Shown here one piece after another: positions 46,113 through 55,559 of a stretch of 64,000 nt of DNA. The stretch is from Bidens hawaiensis (lineage: Eukaryota > Streptophyta > Magnoliopsida > Asterales > Asteraceae), in NCBI GenBank assembly GCA_021521415.1, contig JAIQDT010000194.1, positions 33,592-97,591 of the forward strand, given 5' to 3'. The number at the start of each line of letters is the position of its first letter. Position 1 is the stretch's first letter. The position numbers were made by a program, and so were the translations under genes. The notes under the pieces are model-generated. The model was not told where the DNA came from. It saw only the letters and a list, made by a program, of their open reading frames with translations, and searched no databases.

Positions 46113-46493
46113 ATGGCATATAAATTCGAGCCGAAGCATAATATGTGTGCTTTTCTCCAAATTACTAAGGAGAATCAACCATTGGAACTGATGATTAATT
46201 CGTTGAATCGCTCAAACTTGCGGTTTGCTCTAATAGAGAGCCCCATAATTTATAGAAATCAACACACTGTTGATTTCTGGGGCGCCGCACAGTATGTGGA
46301 TAATATGAATGAAAGAAGAATAGAGGCAACTGTGCTTGGCCGTGAAATTAAAATCACTGAGCAACTCATCCGCGAGAACTCAAATTTAAATGACAACTTT
46401 GCTGAACAACTTTCATATTCACAAAAGAGGTTGTTAAAGGTCTTTCAAGAGACCATGGGCTACCAAGAAAACATCAATGAATCGAAATTCTAA
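46113..46493 (+). CDS. SIRE-like Copia 3' ORF, N-terminal domain
   Basis: 127 residues from ATG 46113, two bases after a good splice acceptor. It begins MAYKFEPKHNMCAFLQITKE; the middle has NSLNRSNLRFALIESPIIY and DFWGAAQYV, and a helical end follows. I recognise the style from the extra ORF downstream of pol in Asteraceae Copia elements, but its role is unknown. A stop at 46491 cuts it off from downstream acidic and proline-rich pieces that probably belonged to one longer protein. Confidence 0.6.
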   Translation: MAYKFEPKHNMCAFLQITKENQPLELMINSLNRSNLRFALIESPIIYRNQHTVDFWGAAQYVDNMNERRIEATVLGREIKITEQLIRENSNLNDNFAEQLSYSQKRLLKVFQETMGYQENINESKF

Positions 46494-46864
46494 AAGGAAA
46501 TGTTTCCACTCATTTACATATTCTTAATCCATCATATTATTCAGAGTATGTCTTTGAGAAGGGGGACATGGACAGTCTTGAGTAGGGAGTTAACAACAAC
46601 CACTGTAGCTGTATTATATGATCAATCATTCAATTTCTCAAGGATGATCTTTGAAGGTTTGGTAATCAATTCAAGGAAGAGATAAGCCAATAAATACCTC
46701 ATGTACCGAAGATTTCTACAGATTATCTTCAATGGGTTACATCTAGACTTACCCATTACTGGTGCTACACTTGTTCTCCAATATCTGAATGTATACAGGA
46801 GAATCAGTAGGTTGGGGGCAACAAGTCAATTTATTCTGGAGGTAGATTTAATATCTTACCATTT

Positions 46865-47674
46865 TTGGTAAATGATAATATTGAAGTTATGGAGGTTCAT
46901 GTTTCACCTATGGTAAGTAGTGAGGAGGAGAGTGATGAGGAAGATAGTGATTCTGATGACGATGATCATGGTGATGAGTTAGTTGTAGAGTTGAATGTGG
47001 CAGATGTGAAAGCACAGGTTGATGAGGAAGTAATTCATGATGATGTTAGTGATGAAGTAATCCAACATACAGCAAGCCTTACACCACCTATCTCACCATC
47101 CTAAACACATGAACCTTACATTCCTTCCCCGCAACACTCACAAACTCAAACCAATGAACCTAGTATTCCTGACCCAATCCTAGTTGAGCCATATATACCT
47201 GAATTCCTTGAAGCCCACCTAATAAACCAACCAGATTCACCAATCCAATCCCCATCCTACTCACTAGACATTGCCCAAGCTGACAATTCCACATCATCAT
47301 CTACCCAAAACCCAAGCCAAACTCCTTTAGTCCAAACCAGGATTCCTTTACCACACCTAAGATCACCCATTATTCAAAGCCCAATCCATCAAACAAAAAC
47401 CCAAACAACCCAAACCTCTGAACCAGAACCTTTTAACCTTGATCTTTCACCATCCCCATCCCCAAGAATGAACCTTTTGACAAGGAATTTTGATCTTTTA
47501 ATGGAAAATTCTGACTTAAGAACAAGGAACACTGAACTAAGAGAGAGGAACACTAAATTGGAGAAACTGTTGGAAGATGCTCTTAAAGAACTTCAAATCC
47601 TGAAGTTTGAGATTGAGAAGACCTCAAATGCACCAAAACATGGGGAGAATGTTCCTGTTGCTGAAAACTCTTAG
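46865..47674 (+). pseudogene. 3' ORF middle part: acidic, proline-rich and coiled-coil pieces
   Basis: The frame at 46865-47104 is acidic (SSEEESDEEDSDSDDDDHGDE). After a stop at 47102 a Pro/Ser/Gln-rich stretch runs to about 47460, and the frame at 47468-47674 forms a clear coiled coil (LLMENSDLRTRNTELRERNT, LEKLLEDALKELQ). Proline-rich plus coiled coil is the layout reported for SIRE-type env-like ORFs. Stops make it a pseudogene. Confidence 0.6.
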
Positions 47675-47794
47675 AACATGATTGGAATAATATATGATGA
47701 GAGTGAAGAGGAGGATAAGGTGGAGGATGAGACTGAAGAGAATGTGATCACTGTTAGTAATGTTGTGGAAGATGTGAGATAGTAGGAGGAGAAT

Positions 47795-48969
47795 GTGATT
47801 ATGAATGAGAATGTTGACGATAATGTGGATATAGACCAAGGTGTTGATGAAGATACAGAGGGAGTTGAAACAGATATAGAGTCTAGAGAAATAGAGAAAA
47901 TTTCTGAAGCTGAAACAGAGATCATTGATTTTGAACAAGAGTCTGGAAAAACTGTTGATTATGAACTAGATCTTGATATTTTGTATGGTGATTTTGAAGA
48001 GATTTATTCCTTGACTGTGGATGAGAAGGAGGTGACTGATAAAGAGATGGATGATTTGTTCAAAGAAATAGATGTTTTGCCACCTCCTACAATGATAGAG
48101 GTTGGTACATCTAAACCAATTGATGAGGATGAAGAGTTTAGGAAAATAAAAGGAAAAGCATTGACAGAAGATGAGAGCCAGCTGCAACCTTTGAAGAAAT
48201 ATAGTTGATCAAATGATCACGTCCTTGACAATGATGATTCTACATTGAAGACAAAACTTTTACATGACCAACTGTTATAAGAAATGTTTGACATATAAGT
48301 CTTAAACTACATGCTAACTGAAAAAGAAATTGAAGAGCAAAGATTCCAGTTAGAAAAGATTGAATTACATAAGCAGCTTAAGATGGATGAAGATGAGCTT
48401 GACCAAGAGGTTCTTGAAGGACTCTTGATGTTAAAACAAATGAATATGCAGAGAAAGCTCTTGTTGTGGTTGTGGAGAAGTTTCAAAGTGAAAAGGAGAA
48501 TATTGTAGAAGAGACTATTGTAGCAACACCAGTTGTTGAACCAATTATTGAAGAAAATCTTGATAGACAATTGGTAGTTGATTATGATGGGAAGTAAATA
48601 CATGATGAGATGGTTAAAGCTTCATCCGATAAGGTGATAGCTGATTTACTAGAAAAAATTATGTCTTCTGAAAGAGAATGGCCTGTTAACATTGTCAAAT
48701 ATGCAAGAAAGAGAAAAAGGTTTGGACAAAACATTCCTAACTTTGAAGAGACTATTAAAAGGAAGAAAGTTCAAAAAGAGAAAGTGAATGTGGAGGAAGA
48801 AAATGAGAAAACAAATGAAGAACCCATTCATGCAATACCATTGCAAGTTATAAAACCAAAAGATTATGAGCTGAATGACAGTATGGATCTCAATGAACCT
48901 CAAATAGGTGCATTGGAAGATCTATATGATTTTAAAGGAATGGAAGAAAGAAGAAGTTCAAGAAGCTGA
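47795..48969 (+). pseudogene. 3' ORF C-terminal part: acidic and basic pieces
   Basis: Frames at 47795-48208, 48311-48508 and 48610-48969 give acidic segments (NVDDNVDIDQGVDEDTEGVE), a charged helix (EKEIEEQRFQLEKIELHKQL) and a basic part (ARKRKRFGQNIPNFEETIKR). Stops and shifts separate them. From 48970 to the PPT at 49186 the sequence is AT-rich and non-coding. Confidence 0.55.
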
Positions 48970-49197
48970 ATATGAAGGTAATCAATGTATGAGTTACCTA
49001 TAGTTTTTGATTATGTATTTTTATGTAATTTTATTTTGATATGCAATTCTCTTTAGGCTGAATTCAATTATGTAATCTTTTCTTTTAAGTAATGTAATTT
49101 ATTGCTTTTAAGAATTTGATGTGTATATTTGAAACAAGTGTATGTAATTTAGAGGTGTTTTGGTGCATCTGAGTTTGTTCCAATTTAGGGGGGAGAT

Positions 49198-49917
49198 TGT
49201 TGAGCTTAAAGATGATCAAGGAAGAATGGAATTTTCTCAACCTCCTCAGAAATATGCCAAGTATGGAATTCGAGCAAACAAGCTACAGTATCCAGAGCAT
49301 ACTAAGTTTGCTAGAGTAAGCCTTAGACAAAAGGTTGAAGAGATAAAGAAGAACAAGTTTGCTCGTAGGATATTTTAGAGCAAAGTTTTTATATCATGAA
49401 TACTGAAGTTTGCTTAAATATCTTAGTAAAAGCTTTACTCGAAGGAATGTTCAAGCACACTCAATGGTTACATGGTATGCTCGACAAAGACAAAAGCTTA
49501 CTCGAAGACCCATTTGACATTTGTAATAATTTAGAATATGTTTGAATATGTTTTACAAGCATTAAGGTTTCTAGAAGGTGTCAGGTGAGGCTATATAAGA
49601 GAATACTAGGTCATATTTATGACAACGGCTGATTACACACTTTTTCAAGCATACCGAATATTTTGTACGAATAGCAGCCGAACCTGACATTCTACCTAGA
49701 AACCTAAAGATATTTCCTTTGTGTTTTCACTGATTACTATGAATGGAAATTTTTTGAGTTTATAGTGTGTTTGTTTGCTTTGTGTTATTAAAGCAACACC
49801 CTGATTATTATTGTTTCCGCCAGTATTAATCAAGGGTTTTCACTTAGTTATTTCGTAATCCGTCTTGTCAATATATTTGTGGGTTACGAATTTGTAGTGA
49901 AAGAATCGATCCTGACA
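49198..49917 (+). repeat. 3' LTR of the Copia element (720 bp, internally deleted)
   Basis: Starts TGTTGAGCTTAA after PPT TTAGGGGGGAGA and ends GATCCTGACA. Collinear with the left LTR except for a ~295-bp deletion near 49273 in U3. TATA region CTATATAAGAG at about 49593. Confidence 0.9.
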
Positions 49918-49922
49918 TGAAC

Positions 49923-50397
49923 AATGGTATGTTAGTGTTCGTTCATTTAGCCTTAAACGGACACGAATGCTTAATCGAACGAATATTTAAGTTTTTGTTC
50001 GTTTATTTAAAATATGAACACTTGTGTTCGTTTATGTTCGTTTAACATAATTGAACAAAGATAAACGAACATAAATGAACAAATGTAAATGAACACAAAC
50101 ATACATAAATGAACACAAATTATCAAATACAAAACTCTTAAGTAGATAACTTATCCAAAAAAAATATTTAATTATTTTCTATTAACACATAAACGAACAT
50201 AAATAAACAAACATAAACGAACGTTCATGAACATAAATGAACGAATGGAACATGTGTTCATGTTTGTTCGTTTAATTAAACGAACACAAATTTTTTGTTC
50301 GTGTTCGTTCGTTTATTAAATAAACGAACAAAAACTAACTTCCTGCCGAACGGTTAACGAATAATTCACCAAACGTTTGGTTCGTTTACAGACCTAA
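49923..50397 (+). mobile_element. Right part of the split TIR element
   Basis: Ends GGTTCGTTTACAGACCTA, the inverted partner of TAGGGCTGTAAACGAACC at 30951 (one mismatch in 18). The outer flanks AAGAACTA (left) and AAGAACCA (right) could be an 8-bp target duplication with one change, which would suit hAT. The interior is full of GAACGAACA/TGTTCGTTC motifs. Confidence 0.75.
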
Positions 50398-51499
50398 GAA
50401 CCATTGTTGATATGAGATTAAAGGGAATATTATTTTAAGCCCCTTAAACCATCCACGGCATGCCGGATGCCATAAATCTCCACGTAGAAGTTTTTTTTGC
50501 CAATTGAACAGACAACCAAATCCAAAATAGTTGGGACAACTGTTCCCATTAAAGGACTAAATCGTGTTTGTGTCAACCAGCGTATACACTTGTCGTGTTC
50601 AAGATATTTGCAACATGATTATCCAGTTCGTATCGTATCCTACTTTATGTAAAATTGTTGACTCCGTCTAAGGTCAACTTGAAACAAGCAAGCATGAAGC
50701 ATTTAGTAGCCCTGCATTTTAGCGCAAACAAAGCTTGTTCACGTATAATTAACACAGAGAATGTAAAAAACATATACCGTACATTTCACGGAATTAAGGC
50801 CTCGTACATAAGTAAAAGTAGATACTCGAGTCTATAGTAATCAATAACGCATGGCTTGGTTATATAGACGGAGTAGTAGGAAAAATTTTTTTCAGAAAGT
50901 CTTGAATTGTGTTGCCACATTGCCAATGCACTCTAAGAAAAGAAAGTTGCTAAATGCGATTCGATTCGGTCGACCACTTAGTATTTGGTGGGCAAAGAAT
51001 GATAAAAGCTTCAACATTAATGTATTGGTGTGTATAGCAAAAATTCTTGAAGACATCAAGATTAATGGACTCCTTTTGGTTGAAATAGAGCTAAATATTT
51101 TGCTCTAGACTCGTTAGATTGGTGTACTTTTGATTTTGATATCCGTCATTCAAAAAATATTAGGAAAATGTGTTATTTTCATGATTTTTTTAATATGATT
51201 CTACATTTATTACCATATAGTGTTTGAAGAAATATAGGTATGTGAAAATTTATTGTTGAATACAGAGGAAAATGATTTCTGAATAACTTAAGGGGAAAAT
51301 CATGTGGCGTGAATGCATAGGTAAAATTTTATTTTGCATGGCCATAACTCTCATGGCAAACGCAGACTCACAAATGTTCCTGTACCTTTAATGCTAAGTT
51401 GCTATTCAAATCCGATAAGGAACAAAAGTTGCAGGTAATACTCAGAAGTCAATTAGCATACCGCCAAATTTCATCAGTAGAAATTTAAATGTTAACTAA
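50398..51499. other. Intergenic DNA without recognised features
   Basis: Small frames at 50655-50837 and 50851-51108 show no domain or codon signal that I trust. No terminal repeats were found. Confidence 0.5.
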
Positions 51500-51679
51500 G
51501 GCTATGCGTAGTGAAGGGGCTACAAATTAGGACGAATTGCGAGACGTGGCGCCCAGTCAGCAAGGTGTAATGGTGTCTTTTTTTATTATTTTCTTTTTAT
51601 AATTAAACTAAACATATAATTAAATAAAAATGTATTAAAATTAAAAAGAAATACAAAAAAAAACTAAAAAAAATACATA

Positions 51680-51976
51680 ACTTAAAAAAACTAATATCCA
51701 TAATATTCGTGCATTTTTTCAATTCGTCGTCGTTCCAATAATGTGGTCTCTTCGTGTAATCCGGCCGCTTTGAGGGATTCGTATTCTTTACTCATTTCCC
51801 GCAATTTCAACATAGCGGCAATCTTTGTTGGTTTCTCTCATGGTAGCACCGAGTTCCTCGGCAATCTTTTCGTGTTTTTTGATGATTTCTCTCATGGTAG
51901 CGGTGAGTTCCACGGCATGGGTTTCGAAAGGAGGGAATGGGTGGTTCGGTTGGTTCAGGTTGTTTCTAGGATTCAT
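51680..51976 (-). pseudogene. Fused start and end of a Harbinger Myb-like ORF1
   Basis: ATG 51976 begins MNPRNNLNQPNHPFPPFETH, the Asn/Pro-rich opening I associate with Harbinger ORF1 proteins often mislabelled as glutathione S-transferase T3-like in Asteraceae annotation. It runs directly into a helical C-terminus (TATMREIIKKHEKIAEELGA). After a shift near 51790 the frame SKEYESLKAAGLHEETTLLE leads to a stop near 51690. The central DNA-binding part is deleted. Confidence 0.55.
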
Positions 51977-52049
51977 TTTGCTAGATTTTTTTAAGAATTT
52001 GGGTATGAATTGTGTATAAAATGGATATGAAATGGAGAAGAATGTGTAT

Positions 52050-52053
<4 letters not shown>

Positions 52054-52086
<33 letters not shown>
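52054..52086. repeat. (TA)n tract, left half of the Helitron target
   Basis: TA repeat interrupted by the Helitron; it continues at 53850-53884. Confidence 0.9.
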
Positions 52087-52089
<3 letters not shown>

Positions 52090-53848
52090 ACTATTATAAT
52101 AAAAGACTACTTACTTGTGCCACTTGTCACTCCCTAAGTCATTCTCATTTTTTAGCCTTTTTTCAAAAACATAAATTCAACAAACATTATTTTGAATCTG
52201 GTCAACTCATTTGCAATACTTCCTAAAAATTCGAATTCTTTGTTTATATGAAAAACTACAATCACGATTTACTAGCTATTTAAAACTTTTAATTATGTAT
52301 TTTTTTTCATAACTAAAATACCATTAGTTGTTTATTTTTTCGTTATTCATATTTGTGTTGACTATATTTTGCTAAATGTGCAAAGTTTTAACATTTTCAT
52401 TAAAATCACTTTATTTTAATATTTTTATAATTAAGAGAATTATAGGTAAATATTAAAACCATTATTAGTTTTAACTGAAACTTTGGAAACCTACAATTCT
52501 GGTTTTCTTGCTAAAACTCTAATCATACAAATAATTATTAGTTTTAAACCTTAAAATCAAGTATTAAATTATATCTTTTTCGTTATTAATACATATATAA
52601 GTGTGAAAACAATCATGGTTTATGTGTTTAATATTTCAACAACTTTCCAAATGAAATTATCTAATCACACGGGGTGTATCAAATTATAGATATTCATTAT
52701 TTAACACTTTTAAATACTATAAATGTTAGTGATTTGATTTTTCAGTTTTCCTAAATATAAATCAATAGATTATTTTAGGTAGATTTTTTTTAAGAAAGAG
52801 ATCAAGGGTCTAACATGATCAGGCTATAATAACGATTTTTTTATTTAATCTGGTCAGCTCATTTACCATGATTGTTTCCTGTAAATCTGAATTCTTTCAT
52901 TATTTTGAAACTACAATCATGATTTTTTTAATTGTTTTAAATAATTATAGAGATAAAGATATATCAATTTAATTAAATATTGCAACTTCTTCTTAAAATA
53001 ATCACTAATCACACGGGATTAGTATTCAAAGTTTAAAACATTCTTTATCTAATATTGTCAAGTATCATATATAAGAACATCTTGTGATACTTTGCTAACT
53101 CGCACAGTAATCAACGTTTTCACAACTATGGCAAACAGGTTAGTATGTCTTTTTCATATTTATGCCAATTGCATTCCTTGTGTATTACTTTCAACTATTT
53201 AATATATTCCTTGATTATATGACTTTTAATTGTAATAAATTAAAAAAAAAACTTGAAATATTTCAATACAGATCGGTTGGTAACAAAAAATTTATCATGC
53301 TCATTCAAATTCCGATTCAATTAGTATAATACTTTGCATTAAAAGTCTGTTAGTATAATATTATTAAAAATATCCAATTTAATAAAAAAAATAACCAACA
53401 TATATCTTTTTACTTGAAAGAACCCATGTTCTTACATGGATGATTATATGTTGCATTGTCAAGAGTTACAAGCAGGCATGTGCTAAAGAATTTGATTCTT
53501 GATAAACGCGGTAATCTAATACAAGCACAAATGTAGTGTACAAGGAAATGTTCTTATTTGTAAAGTATTTGTGTAATGTTTTTTTTTGTAATTCCGGTAA
53601 TTTCAATGTAAGTTGTAATTGTATTAACAATGTATGATAATTTCGTCGTTGATTGTATATTTCTTAATGTTTAAATTTTAAAATGAGAAAATTATAATTT
53701 GCTTCCCTATGCTTTATGGGCGGGAGCACTTTACAGGCCCGAGTCCGATTTTGCGTGTTGAGTGTCACTAAAGCACATGGAGGCAAATCATAATTTTCTC
53801 TTTTAAAATTTTCATCTATTACTCGTGTAATACACGGACCTCAAACTA

Positions 53849-53849
<1 letters not shown>
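52087..53849 (+). mobile_element. Non-autonomous Helitron (1763 bp)
   Basis: The 5' end is TCTACTATTATAATAAAAG right after A. The 3' end has a hairpin CGTGT-AAT-ACACG (53824-53836) and terminates CTAG followed by T. Insertion is between A and T of a TA microsatellite, exactly as expected for Helitrons. The interior is AT-rich; a short ATGGCAAACAG followed by GTTAGTATG (about 53127) looks like a first exon with a donor site, but no Rep or helicase domain is present. Confidence 0.9.
53685..53800. mobile_element. 116-bp Mutator-type MITE inside the Helitron
   Basis: Terminal inverted repeats of about 30 bp (GAGAAAATTATAATTTGC at the left, GAGAAAATTATGATTTGC on the opposite strand at the right). 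Perfect 9-bp duplications TTTTAAAAT flank it (53676-53684 and 53801-53809), the Mutator-superfamily length. No coding capacity. Confidence 0.88.

Positions 53850-53884
<35 letters not shown>
53850..53884. repeat. (TA)n tract, right half of the Helitron target
   Basis: Continuation of the TA repeat at 52054-52086. Confidence 0.9.
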
Positions 53885-53888
<4 letters not shown>

Positions 53889-54214
53889 TTAATTAATTAT
53901 TTTTAGTTTTGACCGTTGCCAACGGTATTATTATTAAAATAATAATATTTTTTCCACCTTCCGGCGACAAGAGCCTCTCACCCCCGCCCCTTATCGTCCC
54001 AATATCGCCCGGGGGCGGTGTTCACCCCCAAAATCGCCCCATTTTCGCCCTCAAACTCGCCCACTACATTGAGGCTTAAGAGACAAAAATATAAATTAAT
54101 TTTATAACGCCTGACTCAAGAAAAAAGTGACCTATTTAGCCTCATGTGAGCTTAGGAGCACCATTACATTGTAAAACAAGTTCTCACCTAAAGGTTTTAA
54201 ATGTAGAAAATAAT

Positions 54215-54470
54215 GTACAACTTGAGATCAATCAGATAATGAATACACATGTGAATCTACCAAAGTCATCAATAAATGTAATGTAATATTCATATGTATA
54301 ACGAGAAGTGGTGGGAGTCTGGGAGATGATCCCCGTATATCAAAATGAATGATGTATAAGGAGAGGTACGTACTACGAGTCATGGATAATGAAAATGCGA
54401 CTAGACTTGGAAGTACTACATGCATAACAATGATTGTACAAGGGTTTATGAGTAAAGGATGTGAAGAGGT
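54215..54470 (-). pseudogene. Copia integrase fragment
   Basis: Minus-strand pieces in order: a pre-integrase zinc-finger end (KPLYNHCYAC), then HFDIRGSSP, then TSRYTYEYYITFIDDFGRFT, the start of the catalytic core with the D-D region. Frameshifts separate them. It is cut on the right by the Tat element near 54460; its left end fades at about 54215. No LTR is associated. Confidence 0.75.
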
Positions 54471-54902
54471 AGGTCCCAGCAGAGACCAGTTGGTCCCGCA
54501 AGACTCACCTTGAACAGGGTTGTCTGCGCAAAGACCATCTGCTCCCGCAGGACCCACCATGCTCATAGAATCTTACGCGCAGTACGCAAGCTGTACACGC
54601 AGGGAAAGCCTCCCAATGGTGAAGTACCCCGCCTGTTCCCGCAGTTGCGGATACAAGCCATCAGGGAAGGCTACCCGCAGACAGCAAGGCTACACGTACA
54701 AGATTAGCTACTTCAGCAGTCACGTGAAGGCATGAGCAAGGCGGGAACAATCCCGCCCAAATGAGCCAGTCTGATTCTGAAAGATCTTTTGTACCATACC
54801 TACCAAGGTATGGATAGGACAGACGATCTGACCAGAACAGCCCATGGGCCAATCACAGGGTGACAGCTCACCGACAACAGTGCGAGGAGGAGCACCCTCT
54901 AG

Positions 54903-55160
54903 TACTGTTTGTCACTATTAGCCGCTGCCTACTCACCAACTCTCACTGTGGAGCAAGCGCAGCCTACAGTTGGTGGAATAGTATTACTGTTGGCCGTAAC
55001 CTATTCACCAACCAGCATGGCCTGCGTACAATCCACAGTCAGTAGGACGTGCATGGTCTACAGTTGGTGGAATAGTGCAGCCGACTTTATTACTGTTGGC
55101 TGTAACCTACCCACCAACCAGTATGGCCTGTGCGTAATCCACTGTTGGTTGAACAGGAAT
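54903..55160 (+). repeat. Minisatellite in the Tat LTR U3 (unit ~94 bp)
   Basis: CAGTTGGTGGAATAGT ... TTACTGTTGGC ... CACCAACCAG ... ATGGCCTG occurs at 54967 and again at 55061, with a partial older unit at about 54905. CAGTTGGTGG and CCACCAACCAG are near-inverse, so each unit can fold. Confidence 0.7.
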
Positions 55161-55202
55161 ACTATTCAGCCGGCTGTACCTTCTAGAAAACCTACCTTCG
55201 GC

Positions 55203-55210
55203 TATAAATA
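55203..55210 (+). promoter_or_regulatory. TATA box of the Tat LTR
   Basis: TATAAATA within CGGCTATAAATACTCC, about 290 bp before the LTR end. It is a canonical plant TATA context. Confidence 0.75.
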
Positions 55211-55497
55211 CTCCAATATCTTGGAATGGTAAGATCATCTACTATCTCATATAACTTACTTGATAACTGCTCTAATAGTATTCACATACTTTTATATTCA
55301 AAGAGCAATATAGACTGATTCTCACGCCGGAGGGTGGTCACAAGGAGGAACCCCCCCTTCTCAGTGACGAGCTTACGGTGTCTGTTTTGCAGGTTCCCGG
55401 AAGTACAACCTACTCTGCTGGACCTAACCTTCGTGGGAAACATTATCTAGCCCCCAGATTACCCATAATCTGCCCGGGGTCACTTAGTGTTTCTTCA

Positions 55498-55512
55498 TTG
55501 GCGCCATCCGTG
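55498..55512 (+). other. Primer binding site of the Tat element
   Basis: TGGCGCCATCCGTGC, one base after the LTR end. The TGGCGCC core is standard for Ty3/gypsy elements. Confidence 0.8.
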
Positions 55513-55559
55513 CATAAAGCTAGAACTACATCTTTCTCCAGTTTTTCAAAACTTCCAAG

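Larger units (their letters stand above)
31192..49917 (+). mobile_element. Pol-less Copia-type LTR retrotransposon, itself hosting two insertions
   Basis: Left LTR 31192-32206 and right LTR 49198-49917 are flanked by perfect TGAAC duplications (31187-31191, 49918-49922). The PBS TGGTATCAGAGC (32209-32220) is the initiator-Met-tRNA type standard for Copia. The PPT TTAGGGGGGAGA lies before the right LTR. Native internal content is gag (33871-34570 and 44702-45240), the first bases of a protease-like region, and a 3' ORF region resembling SIRE-type env-like ORFs. No integrase, RT or RNase H was found. Insertions at 32575-33850 and 34894-44701 account for about 11 kb of its length. Confidence 0.88.
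51500..54076 (-). mobile_element. Internally deleted PIF/Harbinger element, host to a Helitron
   Basis: Left terminus GGCTATGCGTAGTGAAGGGGC and right terminus (opposite strand AGCCTCAATGTAGTGGGCG) are imperfect inverted repeats. TAA lies at both flanks (51497-51499, 54077-54079). Minus-strand coding remains are at 51680-51976. Without the Helitron it would be about 0.8 kb. The right part (53880-54060) is GC-rich near the end, with TTTGACCGTTGCCAACGG upstream of the ORF remnant. Confidence 0.7.
54460..55496 (+). repeat. 5' LTR of the Tat-lineage element (left edge approximate)
   Basis: The right end is CTTCA (55492-55496), immediately followed by the PBS. The left edge is uncertain because the 3' LTR lies outside the window; a candidate start is TGTGAAGAGG at about 54459, where Copia integrase similarity ends. 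The sequence is GC-rich relative to flanks. It contains a TATA box, a minisatellite, and CCGGAGGGTGGTCACAAGGA near 55328. Confidence 0.7.

Noticed and set aside
50851..51108. 85-codon frame as a candidate small gene
   Set aside because: No domain, AT-rich composition and no promoter or splice context.
54510..55232. Overlapping plus-strand frames in the Tat LTR
   Set aside because: They fall inside LTR minisatellite DNA before the PBS; GC-rich repeats explain the open frames.
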